Below, piece after piece: positions 36,071-44,686 of a DNA stretch of 64,000 nt; position 1 is the first letter of the stretch, and every line of letters starts with the position of its first letter. Source of the DNA: Azospirillum thermophilum (lineage in GTDB: Bacteria; Pseudomonadota; Alphaproteobacteria; Azospirillales; Azospirillaceae). The translations under genes were made by a program, and so were the position numbers. The DNA is taken from assembly GCF_003130795.1 (NCBI RefSeq), contig NZ_CP029354.1, forward strand, positions 248,001-312,000, in the 5' to 3' direction. A model generated the notes under the pieces. That model saw only the letters and a program-made list of their open reading frames with translations. It had not been told where the DNA came from and did no database searches.

Positions 36071-36733
36071 CTACATCCGATCCAGGTCGTCCGTCTCCAG
36101 CACCGTTTCCGGCAAGGTCAGCACAAGGGAGTCGAAGGGGCGCAGCAGCGCCTTCGGGTCGCGGGTGGTGCCGCAGACGCGGTATTCCAGCCGCACCGCC
36201 TCGATCCGCGTCGGCAGGGTGCGCGTGTGGTCGGTGATGAGCTGCCAGGCCAGCACGCAACTGTTCTGCTCGTCATGGGCGACCGCGAAGTCGTAGTCGC
36301 CGTAGCGGTTCCGCCGCGCGGCATCGGCGACCTTGGCCGTCATGTCGGGAAACTCGGCCGCCAGCGTCCTGGTCAGCGTCTCCGTGGTGTAGAGCGGCAC
36401 CGGGAAGATGCGCGGCGGCTGGACCAGCGCGCCCATCAGGCTGTCGGGCAGGGTCTGCACGTCGATGGACAGGCGGTTCTCGCCGGGCAGCACCGTCGGA
36501 TTGCCCAGCACGGCGATGTAGGACCGGTAGACCTGTCCGGTGCTGCGCGTGCGCGCCGCCACGATGGGGAAGCTGCCGCCGGGCGGCAGGGTCACCGGCA
36601 GGGCGTCGGCCTGCACCCGCCGCCAGGGGGTGGAGGACTGGCTCAGGTTGTCCCGCACCCAGCCGGCGCAGCCCGCCGTCAGCAGGGCCGCGGCCAGAAC
36701 GGACAGCCGAAGGAAGCGCGGAAAGCCGGTCAT
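36071..36733 (-). CDS. bcsN: BcsN-like cellulose biosynthesis lipoprotein
   Basis: 220 residues. Signal peptide with lipobox LLTAGC. The body (LPPGGSFPIVAARTRSTGQVYRSYIAVLG, FPVPLYTTETLTRTLAAEFP, EYRVCGTTRDPKALLRPFDSLVL) fits the BcsN family seen in alphaproteobacterial cellulose operons, whose function is not known. It is the last gene of the bcsA-bcsB-bcsZ-TPR series, 90 bases after the TPR gene. The family assignment is from memory of context and general features, so confidence is moderate; the lipoprotein signal is clear. Confidence 0.6.
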   Translation of the reverse strand: MTGFPRFLRLSVLAAALLTAGCAGWVRDNLSQSSTPWRRVQADALPVTLPPGGSFPIVAARTRSTGQVYRSYIAVLGNPTVLPGENRLSIDVQTLPDSLMGALVQPPRIFPVPLYTTETLTRTLAAEFPDMTAKVADAARRNRYGDYDFAVAHDEQNSCVLAWQLITDHTRTLPTRIEAVRLEYRVCGTTRDPKALLRPFDSLVLTLPETVLETDDLDRM

Positions 36734-36758
36734 GCGTGTCGTCCCTGCCAGTCTTGTC

Positions 36759-36838
36759 TTACCAGTCGCGGCCTTTACCAGTCGTGGCCTTTACCAGTCG
36801 TGGCCTTTACCAGTCGTGGCCTTTACCAGTCGTGATAG
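36759..36838 (-). repeat. 16-base tandem repeat duplicating the 3' end of the TPR gene
   Basis: Four full units of 16 bases (TTACCAGTCGTGGCCT on the plus strand, the outermost with one base changed) plus a fifth, partial unit at 36823-36838. The fifth contains the stop codon and last codons (His-Asp-Trp-stop) of the TPR gene. On the coding strand each copy would read Gly-His-Asp-Trp-stop or a frame-shifted form, so the repeat is a downstream amplification of the gene's terminal sequence. Confidence 0.9.
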
Positions 36839-38631
36839 ATCGTCTTCCAGGTGATCGTGACCCCCTCGCGGGATTCCTCGGTGCTCAGCCGGTCGTCGAT
36901 CGCCTTGAACTGCTTGTAGGCATCCTCCAGGCGGTGGAGGTTGTAGAGCGCCCAGCCGCGCAGGATTCCCAGGTCGCGCGGTTCCGGCTCCAGCTCCTTG
37001 CGGGCGTCGAGCAGCCGCAGCACGTCGTGGTAGCGCTTGTCCTCCAGCGCGCGGCCGGCCTCGGCGCCCAGCAGCCGGGCGCGGATCTCGGCGCGCTGGG
37101 CGGGCGTCAGGTCGCTGCGCGCCAGATCCCGCGTCAGCCCCACCGTATCGCCGGTCGCCAGCCGGGCCACCGCCTGCCCGTAGGCGTTCTCCTGCGCCGC
37201 CGTCGCGCCGGACTCCAGCGGCGATCCCCTGAAGCGCGAGGCGCCGCCCTTGGCCGGCTGGCGCGCGGCCAGCGCCTGTGCCTCCTGGAAGGCGATCTCC
37301 GCTTCCGACGGCCGCTTCAGCTCCATCAGGCACCATCCGCGCTGCTGCAGCAGCTCCGCCGTCGGGCCGCTCCTGGCGGTCATCCGCTGGATGGCGGCGA
37401 GGCAGCCGGCGAAGTCGCGCCGCGCCAGCGCCAGATCGAGCTCGCTCGGTCCCCGGGGCGCCGCCGGGCCGCCGGTGCCGCCGCGCGGCGGCTCGACCGC
37501 CTTCAGCGCCCGGTCGACCCGCGGCGACTTCCCCTTCCAGGCGGCTCCCGCCTCGCGGGCGCGGGCCTTGTCCCCGGCACCGGCATAGGCGAGCACCAGC
37601 CCCTCCGCCGCCTTGTCGCTCGGCGACCAGCTGTTGGCCTCGGCGAACCAGGACTGGGCCTGGGCGTAGTTCCTGCGGCCCTGGAAATACCAGCCGAGCG
37701 CGATGGCGCCGTCGGCGTCCTGCTTCTCGCGGACGATCTCCTCCGCCCGCGCCAGCTCGGCCGGCGACAGGCTGCCCTTGCCGTCGCCCAGCCGCTGCAG
37801 CAGGCGGCCGGTCTCCAGCTCCGCCTCGGCCGCGCGGACGGTCGCGTAGTCCTCGCCGGGCGCCGGGTTGGCGGTGGATCCCAGGGCCGCCAGCTCCCTC
37901 ACCCGCTCCGGGCCGAGATAGCGCGAGGCCTTGAACAGCGTGTCCCGCCGCTCCTTGGCCTTGGGACACTGGGTGACGATCGTCCGGTAGGTCTCGAAGG
38001 CGCGGTCGAGCTGCTTCAGCTCGCCATAGGCCTCGGCCAGCCGCCAGGCATTGTCCAGCCGGCTGCAGGTCACCGCCTCCGGCTGGGCGGCGGCGGCGTC
38101 GATCACCTCCTGCCAGCGCTTCGTCTCGCTGGCGCTGCGCAGCCGGCCGCTGCCCTCGGCGAGGTCGAGCTCCTGCAGCAGCTTCTGCGAGGGCTGCCAG
38201 TTGGGCGACTTGCGCCGCTGCTCGGCGATGGCGGCGCGGGCCTCGGCCAGCTTGCCGGCGGACAGCAGCGCCCAGAAGGGGCTCTCGTCCACCCCGGCGA
38301 CGACCGGCTGCGGCGCGAACAGGTCCTTCGGCGGCTCCCAGGACGGGTCAAGGGCGCGCAGCCGCGCGATCTCCGCCTCCAGCCGCTCGACGTCGCCGAT
38401 GCGGGCGTAGTAGCGCAGGGCGGAATCGTCCGGCGTGCCGGGTGCGGGGGCGGCGCCGCTGCCGGGGGCGGGGGCGACCTCCACCTTCACCCCGGGGGCG
38501 AGGGCGCGTCCGCCCGGCTGGCCTCCCGTCTGGGCCAGGGCGTCGGGCGCCAGCGCGGGCAGGGCGGCAAGCAGCGCGGCGATGGTGGCGCGGCACAGGG
38601 CGGTGCGGCACAGGACGGCGGGACGCATCAT
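36823..38631 (-). CDS. bcsK: TPR protein of the cellulose operon (BcsK-like, BcsC TPR analogue)
   Basis: 602 residues. Signal peptide (about 1-34, ending ALAQ), a proline/glycine-rich linker, then repeated helical hairpins: RYYARIGDVERLEAEIARL, LDNAWRLAEAYGELKQLDRAFETYRTIV, ALGWYFQGRRNYAQAQSWFAEA, LLQQRGWCLMELKRPSEAEIAFQEAQAL and LRGWALYNLHRLEDAYKQFKAI. True BcsC has over 1100 residues with a C-terminal outer-membrane barrel; here the protein ends after the TPRs with no barrel. That matches the BcsK idea in alphaproteobacterial (type III-like) operons, where the outer-membrane pore is unknown. It overlaps bcsZ by four bases. Confidence 0.8.
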   Translation of the reverse strand: MMRPAVLCRTALCRATIAALLAALPALAPDALAQTGGQPGGRALAPGVKVEVAPAPGSGAAPAPGTPDDSALRYYARIGDVERLEAEIARLRALDPSWEPPKDLFAPQPVVAGVDESPFWALLSAGKLAEARAAIAEQRRKSPNWQPSQKLLQELDLAEGSGRLRSASETKRWQEVIDAAAAQPEAVTCSRLDNAWRLAEAYGELKQLDRAFETYRTIVTQCPKAKERRDTLFKASRYLGPERVRELAALGSTANPAPGEDYATVRAAEAELETGRLLQRLGDGKGSLSPAELARAEEIVREKQDADGAIALGWYFQGRRNYAQAQSWFAEANSWSPSDKAAEGLVLAYAGAGDKARAREAGAAWKGKSPRVDRALKAVEPPRGGTGGPAAPRGPSELDLALARRDFAGCLAAIQRMTARSGPTAELLQQRGWCLMELKRPSEAEIAFQEAQALAARQPAKGGASRFRGSPLESGATAAQENAYGQAVARLATGDTVGLTRDLARSDLTPAQRAEIRARLLGAEAGRALEDKRYHDVLRLLDARKELEPEPRDLGILRGWALYNLHRLEDAYKQFKAIDDRLSTEESREGVTITWKTIYHDW

Positions 38632-39704
38632 GGGTCGATCCCCAGGCTTTGCGCGGCGAGCGCCGAGAGGTGGAGCAGGGTGGTGGAGTAATAGTCCTCG
38701 TCGGCGGCGGGCGGCGGCACCGTCACCGCGGGTCCCCCGCCGGCGACCGCCGCGGCCAGCCGGTAGACCGCCATCATCCCGACCGAGGCGGGGACCTGCG
38801 CGGTCGTCCCGCCGGGCAGCGAGACGGTGGCCGGGAGCGCCCCGCTGCCGTACTTCGCCGCCAGCGCGGCGAAGGGCCGGAAATAGTAGGGATCGCGGAA
38901 GCCGTCCCACGCCAGGTAGAGCGGCACCCGCACCGCGTCGTAGCCGTACTGCTTGCGGAACCCGTCGGCCAGCGCCACGCCGCCCTTGGCGTCGAGCAGC
39001 AGCCAGTCGGGCGGAAGCTGGTAGCCGCCGAAGCGCGCCTTGGCCAGCAGCACCAGCCCGCTGTCGAGCACGCGGTTCCACACCCCGCCGTCCGGCAGGG
39101 CGGCGAAGGCGCGCAGCGCCGGGAACACCCAGTAGCTGGGGTTGAGGATCAGCCCGTTCGGCTTGCGGAAGCCGTCGCGCCCCGGCAGCAGCACGGTCAT
39201 CCCCGCCTGCTCCGCCACCACGCCCGCCGCCAGCGCCTTCACGATGGCGGCGGCGGCCGTGCGGTAGGCGTCGGCCTTCCAGCGGTCGGCGGCGCGCAGC
39301 AGCGCCCAGGCGATCAGGATGTCGCCGTCGGACGCGTTGTTGCGGTCGCTCACCCCGCCCTCGGGCTGCCAGCGCCAGGCGACAAGCCCGTCGTCGCGCA
39401 CCATCAGGGTCCGCCGCGTCCACTCCCACAGGCGGTCGAAGGCGGCGCGGTCGTCCGCCGCCACCGCCAGCAGCATGCCGTAGCCCTGCCCTTCGGAATG
39501 GCTGACGCCCTTGTTGCCGGTATCGACGATGCGCCCGTCGGCCGTCAGGAAGCGCCGGGCATAGTCGTGCCAGTCCGCCGGCCCGAAGGGCCGCGCCCGC
39601 GCCGGGGCGGGTGCCGCCAGGGGCAGGGCCGCCAGCAGTCCGGCCGCCGCCATCGCCTGCCGCCGCGTCATCCCCGGCCCGATTCGCCGCCCGTCGCCCG
39701 TCAT
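38628..39704 (-). CDS. bcsZ: Cellulase of glycosyl hydrolase family 8 (BcsZ)
   Basis: 358 residues. A Tat-type signal (MTRRQAMAAAGLLAALPLAA) follows a 12-residue extension. GH8 signatures: HSEGQGYGMLLAVAADD with catalytic Glu, AWRWQPEGGVSDRNNASDGDILIAWALL with the catalytic Asp in ASDGD, and LNPSYWVFPALRAFA. BcsZ trims nascent cellulose in the periplasm and is needed for normal fibril formation. ATG 39704 overlaps the bcsB stop by ATGA, fixing the start in spite of a later ATG at 39671. Confidence 0.92.
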   Translation of the reverse strand: MTGDGRRIGPGMTRRQAMAAAGLLAALPLAAPAPARARPFGPADWHDYARRFLTADGRIVDTGNKGVSHSEGQGYGMLLAVAADDRAAFDRLWEWTRRTLMVRDDGLVAWRWQPEGGVSDRNNASDGDILIAWALLRAADRWKADAYRTAAAAIVKALAAGVVAEQAGMTVLLPGRDGFRKPNGLILNPSYWVFPALRAFAALPDGGVWNRVLDSGLVLLAKARFGGYQLPPDWLLLDAKGGVALADGFRKQYGYDAVRVPLYLAWDGFRDPYYFRPFAALAAKYGSGALPATVSLPGGTTAQVPASVGMMAVYRLAAAVAGGGPAVTVPPPAADEDYYSTTLLHLSALAAQSLGIDP

Positions 39705-42205
39705 GATCCGCTCCGCTCCGCGTGGCCGCGCTTCAGCAGCATGCGCATGCTGATGGTCAGGATCATCGCCGTGCCGAGGAGAAGCGCGAACAGCAGCTCG
39801 ATCCTCTGCGAGAGATTGCGTGCAAGGATTAAGATCAGGTTGCCGACGTCGAACGGGTCGAGGATCACCTGATAGGGGCGCGAGGCGTCCAGCGTGGTCA
39901 TCGTCGGCGCCGCACTGCTCCACAGCCCGCCGCCGCCGCGCAGCCTGTCCCACAGCCCGCCCTCGCCCAGGCCGCGCATAGCGCGCTCCACCGCCCGCGA
40001 GTCCGAGGCGGTCAGCAGGGTCCAGGTGGTGGCCTCGACGCCCGGCGACTTGTACTGGAGAAGGGCCGCCTCGGGCAGCGTCTCGGCATTCTCGGTCAGC
40101 GCCATCACGTCGACCGGCGCCTCCGTCACCGTCCAGCGGTTGATCTGCCGCGCGGCCATGGCCATGCCACGGCGCAGCCAGTCGGGCATCCAGGCGGAGG
40201 CCGCCTGCTCCTTGTCGCCGGCGATGCGCTGCCAGCGGCCCTGCATGCCGCCGTCGGCCGGGGCCGGGGCCGCCGCCGTCGCCGCGCCGGCCATTGCCCG
40301 CACGGCGCCGGGGCGGCCGGGCGCGCTGCCGGTCCACACGCTGCGCAGCCGCTCGACGAGCTGGCGCCTCTCGGCCGGGGCCATCGGCTCGCCGCGGGCG
40401 CTCGCCTGCGCCACCAGCGACCCGGCCTCCAGCAGGGCGGCCAGCCGGTCGGCCGGCAGGGGTGCGCTGGCGAAGGCCGACTGCGGCAGGGCCGCCACCG
40501 GCCCGACGATCAGGGCGTTGCCGTCCGGCGTGCCGTCCCAGCCGACATAGGGCACCAGCCGCATCAGCTCGCCCGAGCGCTGGGCCAGCCGGGCGGTCAT
40601 CGTCCAGGCCGCGGCGAACCAGGACGGCTCCTTGCCCACCACCACGAGGTCGAAGGGGGGAACCGCGTCGCGTCCCGCCCGCCCGCCATAGGGGAAGGCG
40701 GTCTGCGCCAGCGTGCCCAGGTTCGGCATCGTCGCCAGCCGGGCGAAGCCGGGGATCTCGATGCTGGAGCTGTCGTGCAGCGTGAAGCTCGGCCGCCGCA
40801 CGGCGAAGACGCAGTCGGTGCCGCCGGCCGGCGGCAGCTCCGCCTCCACCTCCACGATGTTGGGGCCGGGGCGGAACAGCGCCATCGGCAGCTGCATCTC
40901 GCCGTTCTCGATGATGCCGCTGGAGCGCTTGTCCACCTCCATCGCCGAGGCGGAGCGGCCGTTGACCCGGACGTTCAGCACCGCCCCCGGCCCCAGGTTG
41001 CCCTCGAAGGCCGCGTTGACGTGGAACAGGATCGGGCGGTCGCCCACCGGCGCGAATCCGCTCGGCAGGGTGACGGTGAAGCGGCCGGTGTAGCGGTAGC
41101 CGCTGTGCCGGACCGTCGCGAAGCCGAGGTCGGACAGGCGGTAGCGCCCCTCCTCCTGCACCTCGCGCGGGGACGGCGGCTGGACCGGGCCGGGATCGGC
41201 GACCACGGTGGCGGCGACGGGCGGCAGCGGCCGGCCGAGATCGGCGAAGCGCATCACCGCCTGGTCCACCTCCGTCGCGGTGCGGCCGGACAGCACGACG
41301 ACGAAGCCGCCGGCCGGCCCCGCCGGGTAGACGCCGAGGAAGGGACCCGTCACGCCCTGCGTCCGCGCATCGCCCAGGACGGGGGCGAGCTGGTCGCGGG
41401 TGCCGATCAGCACGTTCTTGCCGCCCGGCAGGGCGAGCGAGGCCAGACCATCGGCTCCGGCCGCCCCGCCGCCGGCGGTCCTGGCCGGCAGCGGCAGCGC
41501 CGCCACCCGCGGCGCGAGGTCGCCCAGCAGCAGCCCGTAGGCCTGCGCCACCATGGCGCCCCAGCCGAGCTGGTCGGCATCGATCTCGCCGCCCGCCTTC
41601 AGGATCGTCAGCGGCTCCCGCGCCCGGTCGGAGGAGGCGAGCAGCCGGCGCACCATGGCGAGATCCGGCTCGGGCAGCGCCGTCTCGGACGACAGGGCGA
41701 GCGAGGAGGCGGCGAGGTTCACCCGCGCCCACAGGTCGAAGGTGCCGCGCACCGTGCAGATGGCGCGGTGCTGGGCGTTGGACTGGAAGAGGATCTGGTT
41801 CTCGCCCGGCCGGATCAGGCTGGCCGGCAGGGTGATGGCGGCGTTCACCGGTCCCCTGAAGGCCGACAGCGGCAGCTCCGCCACCGGGGAGCCGTTGATG
41901 TAGACCGACAGCGCGCCCTTCTCCGGCAGGATGTCGATGCCGTTCTCGTAGGACAGGGTCAGCACCACCGACGACAGCGGCCCCATCGGCGGGACGAAGA
42001 CGCGCAGGCCCGCCGCCTCCTCCTCGCCGTGCAGCGTGATCTCCGGCGCGCCGTCGCGCAGGTTCGACAGCGGGATGACCCGCTTGTCGGCCGCCTCGGC
42101 CGGGGAGCCGGGCAGGCCCGCCAGCAGGGCCGCCGTCAGGGCCAGCACGGCCAGCATCCGGCGGGCGGCGGCGCGGGCGGACGGGAGGGACGGCATCGGC
42201 GTCAT
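39701..42205 (-). CDS. bcsB: Cellulose synthase periplasmic subunit BcsB
   Basis: 834 residues. A cleavable signal (about 1-38), paired carbohydrate-binding/flavodoxin-like modules (LRVFVPPMGPLSSVVLTLSYENGIDILPEKGALSVYING and its second copy RFTVTLPSGFAPVGDRPILFHVNAAFEGNLGPGAVLNVRVNG), and one C-terminal helix (LLFALLLGTAMILTISMRMLL) that anchors it to BcsA. It guides the glucan across the periplasm. It starts eight bases after bcsA and overlaps bcsZ by four. Confidence 0.92.
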   Translation of the reverse strand: MTPMPSLPSARAAARRMLAVLALTAALLAGLPGSPAEAADKRVIPLSNLRDGAPEITLHGEEEAAGLRVFVPPMGPLSSVVLTLSYENGIDILPEKGALSVYINGSPVAELPLSAFRGPVNAAITLPASLIRPGENQILFQSNAQHRAICTVRGTFDLWARVNLAASSLALSSETALPEPDLAMVRRLLASSDRAREPLTILKAGGEIDADQLGWGAMVAQAYGLLLGDLAPRVAALPLPARTAGGGAAGADGLASLALPGGKNVLIGTRDQLAPVLGDARTQGVTGPFLGVYPAGPAGGFVVVLSGRTATEVDQAVMRFADLGRPLPPVAATVVADPGPVQPPSPREVQEEGRYRLSDLGFATVRHSGYRYTGRFTVTLPSGFAPVGDRPILFHVNAAFEGNLGPGAVLNVRVNGRSASAMEVDKRSSGIIENGEMQLPMALFRPGPNIVEVEAELPPAGGTDCVFAVRRPSFTLHDSSSIEIPGFARLATMPNLGTLAQTAFPYGGRAGRDAVPPFDLVVVGKEPSWFAAAWTMTARLAQRSGELMRLVPYVGWDGTPDGNALIVGPVAALPQSAFASAPLPADRLAALLEAGSLVAQASARGEPMAPAERRQLVERLRSVWTGSAPGRPGAVRAMAGAATAAAPAPADGGMQGRWQRIAGDKEQAASAWMPDWLRRGMAMAARQINRWTVTEAPVDVMALTENAETLPEAALLQYKSPGVEATTWTLLTASDSRAVERAMRGLGEGGLWDRLRGGGGLWSSAAPTMTTLDASRPYQVILDPFDVGNLILILARNLSQRIELLFALLLGTAMILTISMRMLLKRGHAERSGS

Positions 42206-42212
42206 CGCGGCG

Positions 42213-44495
42213 TCACGGTGCCTGGAAGGTCAGGATCCGGCGCACCGCTCCGGGCAGCGCCACCAGGACATGGCCCATCCGCGGCACCACCCGCGTCAGG
42301 AAGAACAGCAGCCCGCCGAAGAAGGTCGGCGCCTGGACGCGCTTGCGGTCGAGGAAGTCCGCCCAGCCCACGCTGTTGCCGAAGACGAAGCGCGCCATCT
42401 GCACGCTGTCCTGCCGGTCGCGCGGCGCGAAGCCGGCCCCCACCGACAGGTCGCCGCCGCGCGGCTCGATGCGCGAGATGCGCACGCCGGTGGTGGTCTC
42501 CTCCTCGGTGTCGGTCGCGGTGATGGTCAGCACCGGCGCCTCCGGCCGGGCCAGGACCTCGCGCCAGCGCGCGGCGACCTCCAGCCCGACGCCGCCCGCC
42601 GACACGTCGGCCACGGTCACCTCGACGACCGTGCCGTCGGCATAGGTCAGCAGCGCCGGCCGGTCGACCGTGAAGCGCTCCTGCCGGCGCACGCGCTTGC
42701 GCTCGTAGACCACCGCGAGGCCGCCGATCGCCAGGATGAAGCTCAGCAGGGTCCATACGGCGACCGGCAGGATGGCCGGCCGGTGTTCCGGGAAGGCGTA
42801 ATAGCGCCAGGCGCACATGGCGAGCCCCAGCGCCAGCAGGAAGGTCACCAGGATGAAGGGGCCGGCCAGCGGCGAGAAGCCGTCCCTGTCCACCGACTGC
42901 CCCTTGGCCGTCACGGTGAAGACCGGGTCGCGCGGCCGGACCAGCGTCGCCAGCGCCGCCCGCGAGACGTGGAAGGACTGCAGATACTCGTAGAGTTCGG
43001 AGAACAGCGGCCAGCGCATCCGCCCGTGCAGGAACTGCGTCAGGAAGGCGGCGGCGAAGACGTGCGGAATCACGAAGCAGGCGAAATCCGGCAGGTTGAT
43101 CCGGTAGATCTCCAGCCCGAACAGGGCGTAGCACAGCGGCGACAGCAGGAAGATCGGCCGCCAGAACCAGAAGAACCAGTAGAGCATCGTGCTGGTGTAG
43201 CAAAGCCGCTGCGGCAGCGTCAGGCCGCGCTTGAACAGCGGATTCTTCAGCAGGAACAGCTGGATCATGCCCTGCGCCCAGCGCGAGCGCTGGGCGATGA
43301 AGCTGTCGAAGGTCTCCGGCTGCAGCCCGGCGATCAGCGGGCGGGGCAGATAGACGCTGCGCCAGCCGCGGGCGTGCAGCTCCAGCGCCGTCTCGCAGTC
43401 CTCGGTCACCGTGTCGCCGGCGAAGCCGCCGACCTCCTCCAGCGCCGCGCGGCGCAGCACGGCCGCCGATCCGCAGAAGAAGGCGCCGTTCCAGCGGTCG
43501 AGCCCGGGCTGGATCGAGTAGTAGAACATCTCGTTCTCGCTCGGCATCCGCTCGAAGGTGCCGAGGTTGTATTCGACCGGGTCCGGATTCACGAAGAAAT
43601 GCGGGGTCTGCACCAGGAACAGCCCCGGGTCCTGCTGGAAGAACCCGACCGTCGCCTTCAGGATCCCGACCGTCGGCACATGGTCGGCGTCCAGGATCAG
43701 CACCAGGTCGCCCTGCGTCTGGTGGAAGGCGTGGTTGATGTTGCCGGCCTTGGCATGCTCGTTGCGCGGCCGGGTCATGTAGGTGACCTGCAGCCGCTCG
43801 CACAGCGCCATCAGCGTCTCGCGCCGGTCGCGCGCCGCCGCCGCCGCCTCGGGCCGGGAACTGGCCAGCTTCTGGTCGGTGCCGCCGTCGTCCAGCAGAT
43901 AGACCCGCAGCCTGTCGCGCGGGTAGTCGATGCAGACCGCCGCCGCCAGCGTCGTCTCCAGCAGCTCCGGCTCCTCGTTGTAGCTCGGGATGAAGACGTC
44001 GACCGACGGCCAGTCCTCCGGCGCGCCGGTCAGCTCGGCCGGTTCGCGCTTCAGCGGGTCGATGATGACGAACAGCGAGGTCAGGAACAGGACGAAGGAC
44101 ATCGCCTCCGCCGCGAACAGAACGACCCCGGGGATGAAGTTCAGCGGATCGTCCACCGGCGGCAGCGTGCCGGTCACCCGCCAGAAGAAATAGCGGAAGG
44201 TGACGAAGGCCAGCAGCAGCACCGTCAGCGTCCGGGCGTGCCAGAAGCGCGAGGCGAAGCGGCCGAGGACGAAGGCCGCCGCCACCACGCCGGCGGAGAT
44301 CGCGGCGCTCGCCACCCGGCCCACGGGCAAAGCCGCCAGGGCAAGAAAAAACCCTGCCGACAGCAGCAACAGAAAGGAAAGTAACAATCCGCGCAGGGTC
44401 AACCAACGGCCCCGCAGTCTCTGCTGGCCTTTTGCCTGCGGCGCCGTATTGCTGGGCGGCCGAACGACGTTCTTTTTGCCCGCCTGAGGTGTCAT
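42213..44495 (-). CDS. bcsA: Cellulose synthase catalytic subunit BcsA with PilZ domain
   Basis: 760 residues. Membrane helices at both ends of a GT2 domain with VFIPSYNEEPELLETTL, LILDADHVPT (DxD), TVTEDCETALELHARGW (TED) and FIAQRSRWAQGM (QxxRW), all needed for processive beta-1,4-glucan synthesis from UDP-glucose. The C-terminal PilZ domain keeps the cyclic-di-GMP residues, RRQERF (RxxxR) and DVSAGGVG. I prefer ATG 44495; a GTG at 44549 would add 18 residues. It is the first gene of the operon, so activation by cyclic-di-GMP is expected, perhaps from cyclases in this same window. Confidence 0.95.
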   Translation of the reverse strand: MTPQAGKKNVVRPPSNTAPQAKGQQRLRGRWLTLRGLLLSFLLLLSAGFFLALAALPVGRVASAAISAGVVAAAFVLGRFASRFWHARTLTVLLLAFVTFRYFFWRVTGTLPPVDDPLNFIPGVVLFAAEAMSFVLFLTSLFVIIDPLKREPAELTGAPEDWPSVDVFIPSYNEEPELLETTLAAAVCIDYPRDRLRVYLLDDGGTDQKLASSRPEAAAAARDRRETLMALCERLQVTYMTRPRNEHAKAGNINHAFHQTQGDLVLILDADHVPTVGILKATVGFFQQDPGLFLVQTPHFFVNPDPVEYNLGTFERMPSENEMFYYSIQPGLDRWNGAFFCGSAAVLRRAALEEVGGFAGDTVTEDCETALELHARGWRSVYLPRPLIAGLQPETFDSFIAQRSRWAQGMIQLFLLKNPLFKRGLTLPQRLCYTSTMLYWFFWFWRPIFLLSPLCYALFGLEIYRINLPDFACFVIPHVFAAAFLTQFLHGRMRWPLFSELYEYLQSFHVSRAALATLVRPRDPVFTVTAKGQSVDRDGFSPLAGPFILVTFLLALGLAMCAWRYYAFPEHRPAILPVAVWTLLSFILAIGGLAVVYERKRVRRQERFTVDRPALLTYADGTVVEVTVADVSAGGVGLEVAARWREVLARPEAPVLTITATDTEEETTTGVRISRIEPRGGDLSVGAGFAPRDRQDSVQMARFVFGNSVGWADFLDRKRVQAPTFFGGLLFFLTRVVPRMGHVLVALPGAVRRILTFQAP

Positions 44496-44650
44496 GCCGA
44501 ACCGAAAGAAAATAAGCGGGCGCGAAAATACAAGGACGCCCGACGGCACTCAAGCGGCATTACAATTTGTTACGAATCCGAACGGAGGGGTCACGATTAA
44601 GAAAGATAGCCTTGCAAATCACCTCTGCGGCGGATGATTGGGCAGTGAAA

Positions 44651-44674
44651 GGGCGGTCTCCGGCAAGACCGCCC
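44651..44674 (-). terminator. Rho-independent-type terminator of the transsulfuration operon
   Basis: Perfect nine-base stem GGGCGGTCT / AGACCGCCC with a six-base loop, 13 bases after the stop of the PLP enzyme. TTT follows on the minus strand and TTTT on the plus strand. It separates this operon from the co-directional bcsA gene. Confidence 0.75.
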
Positions 44675-44686
44675 CTTTTCTCCGCT

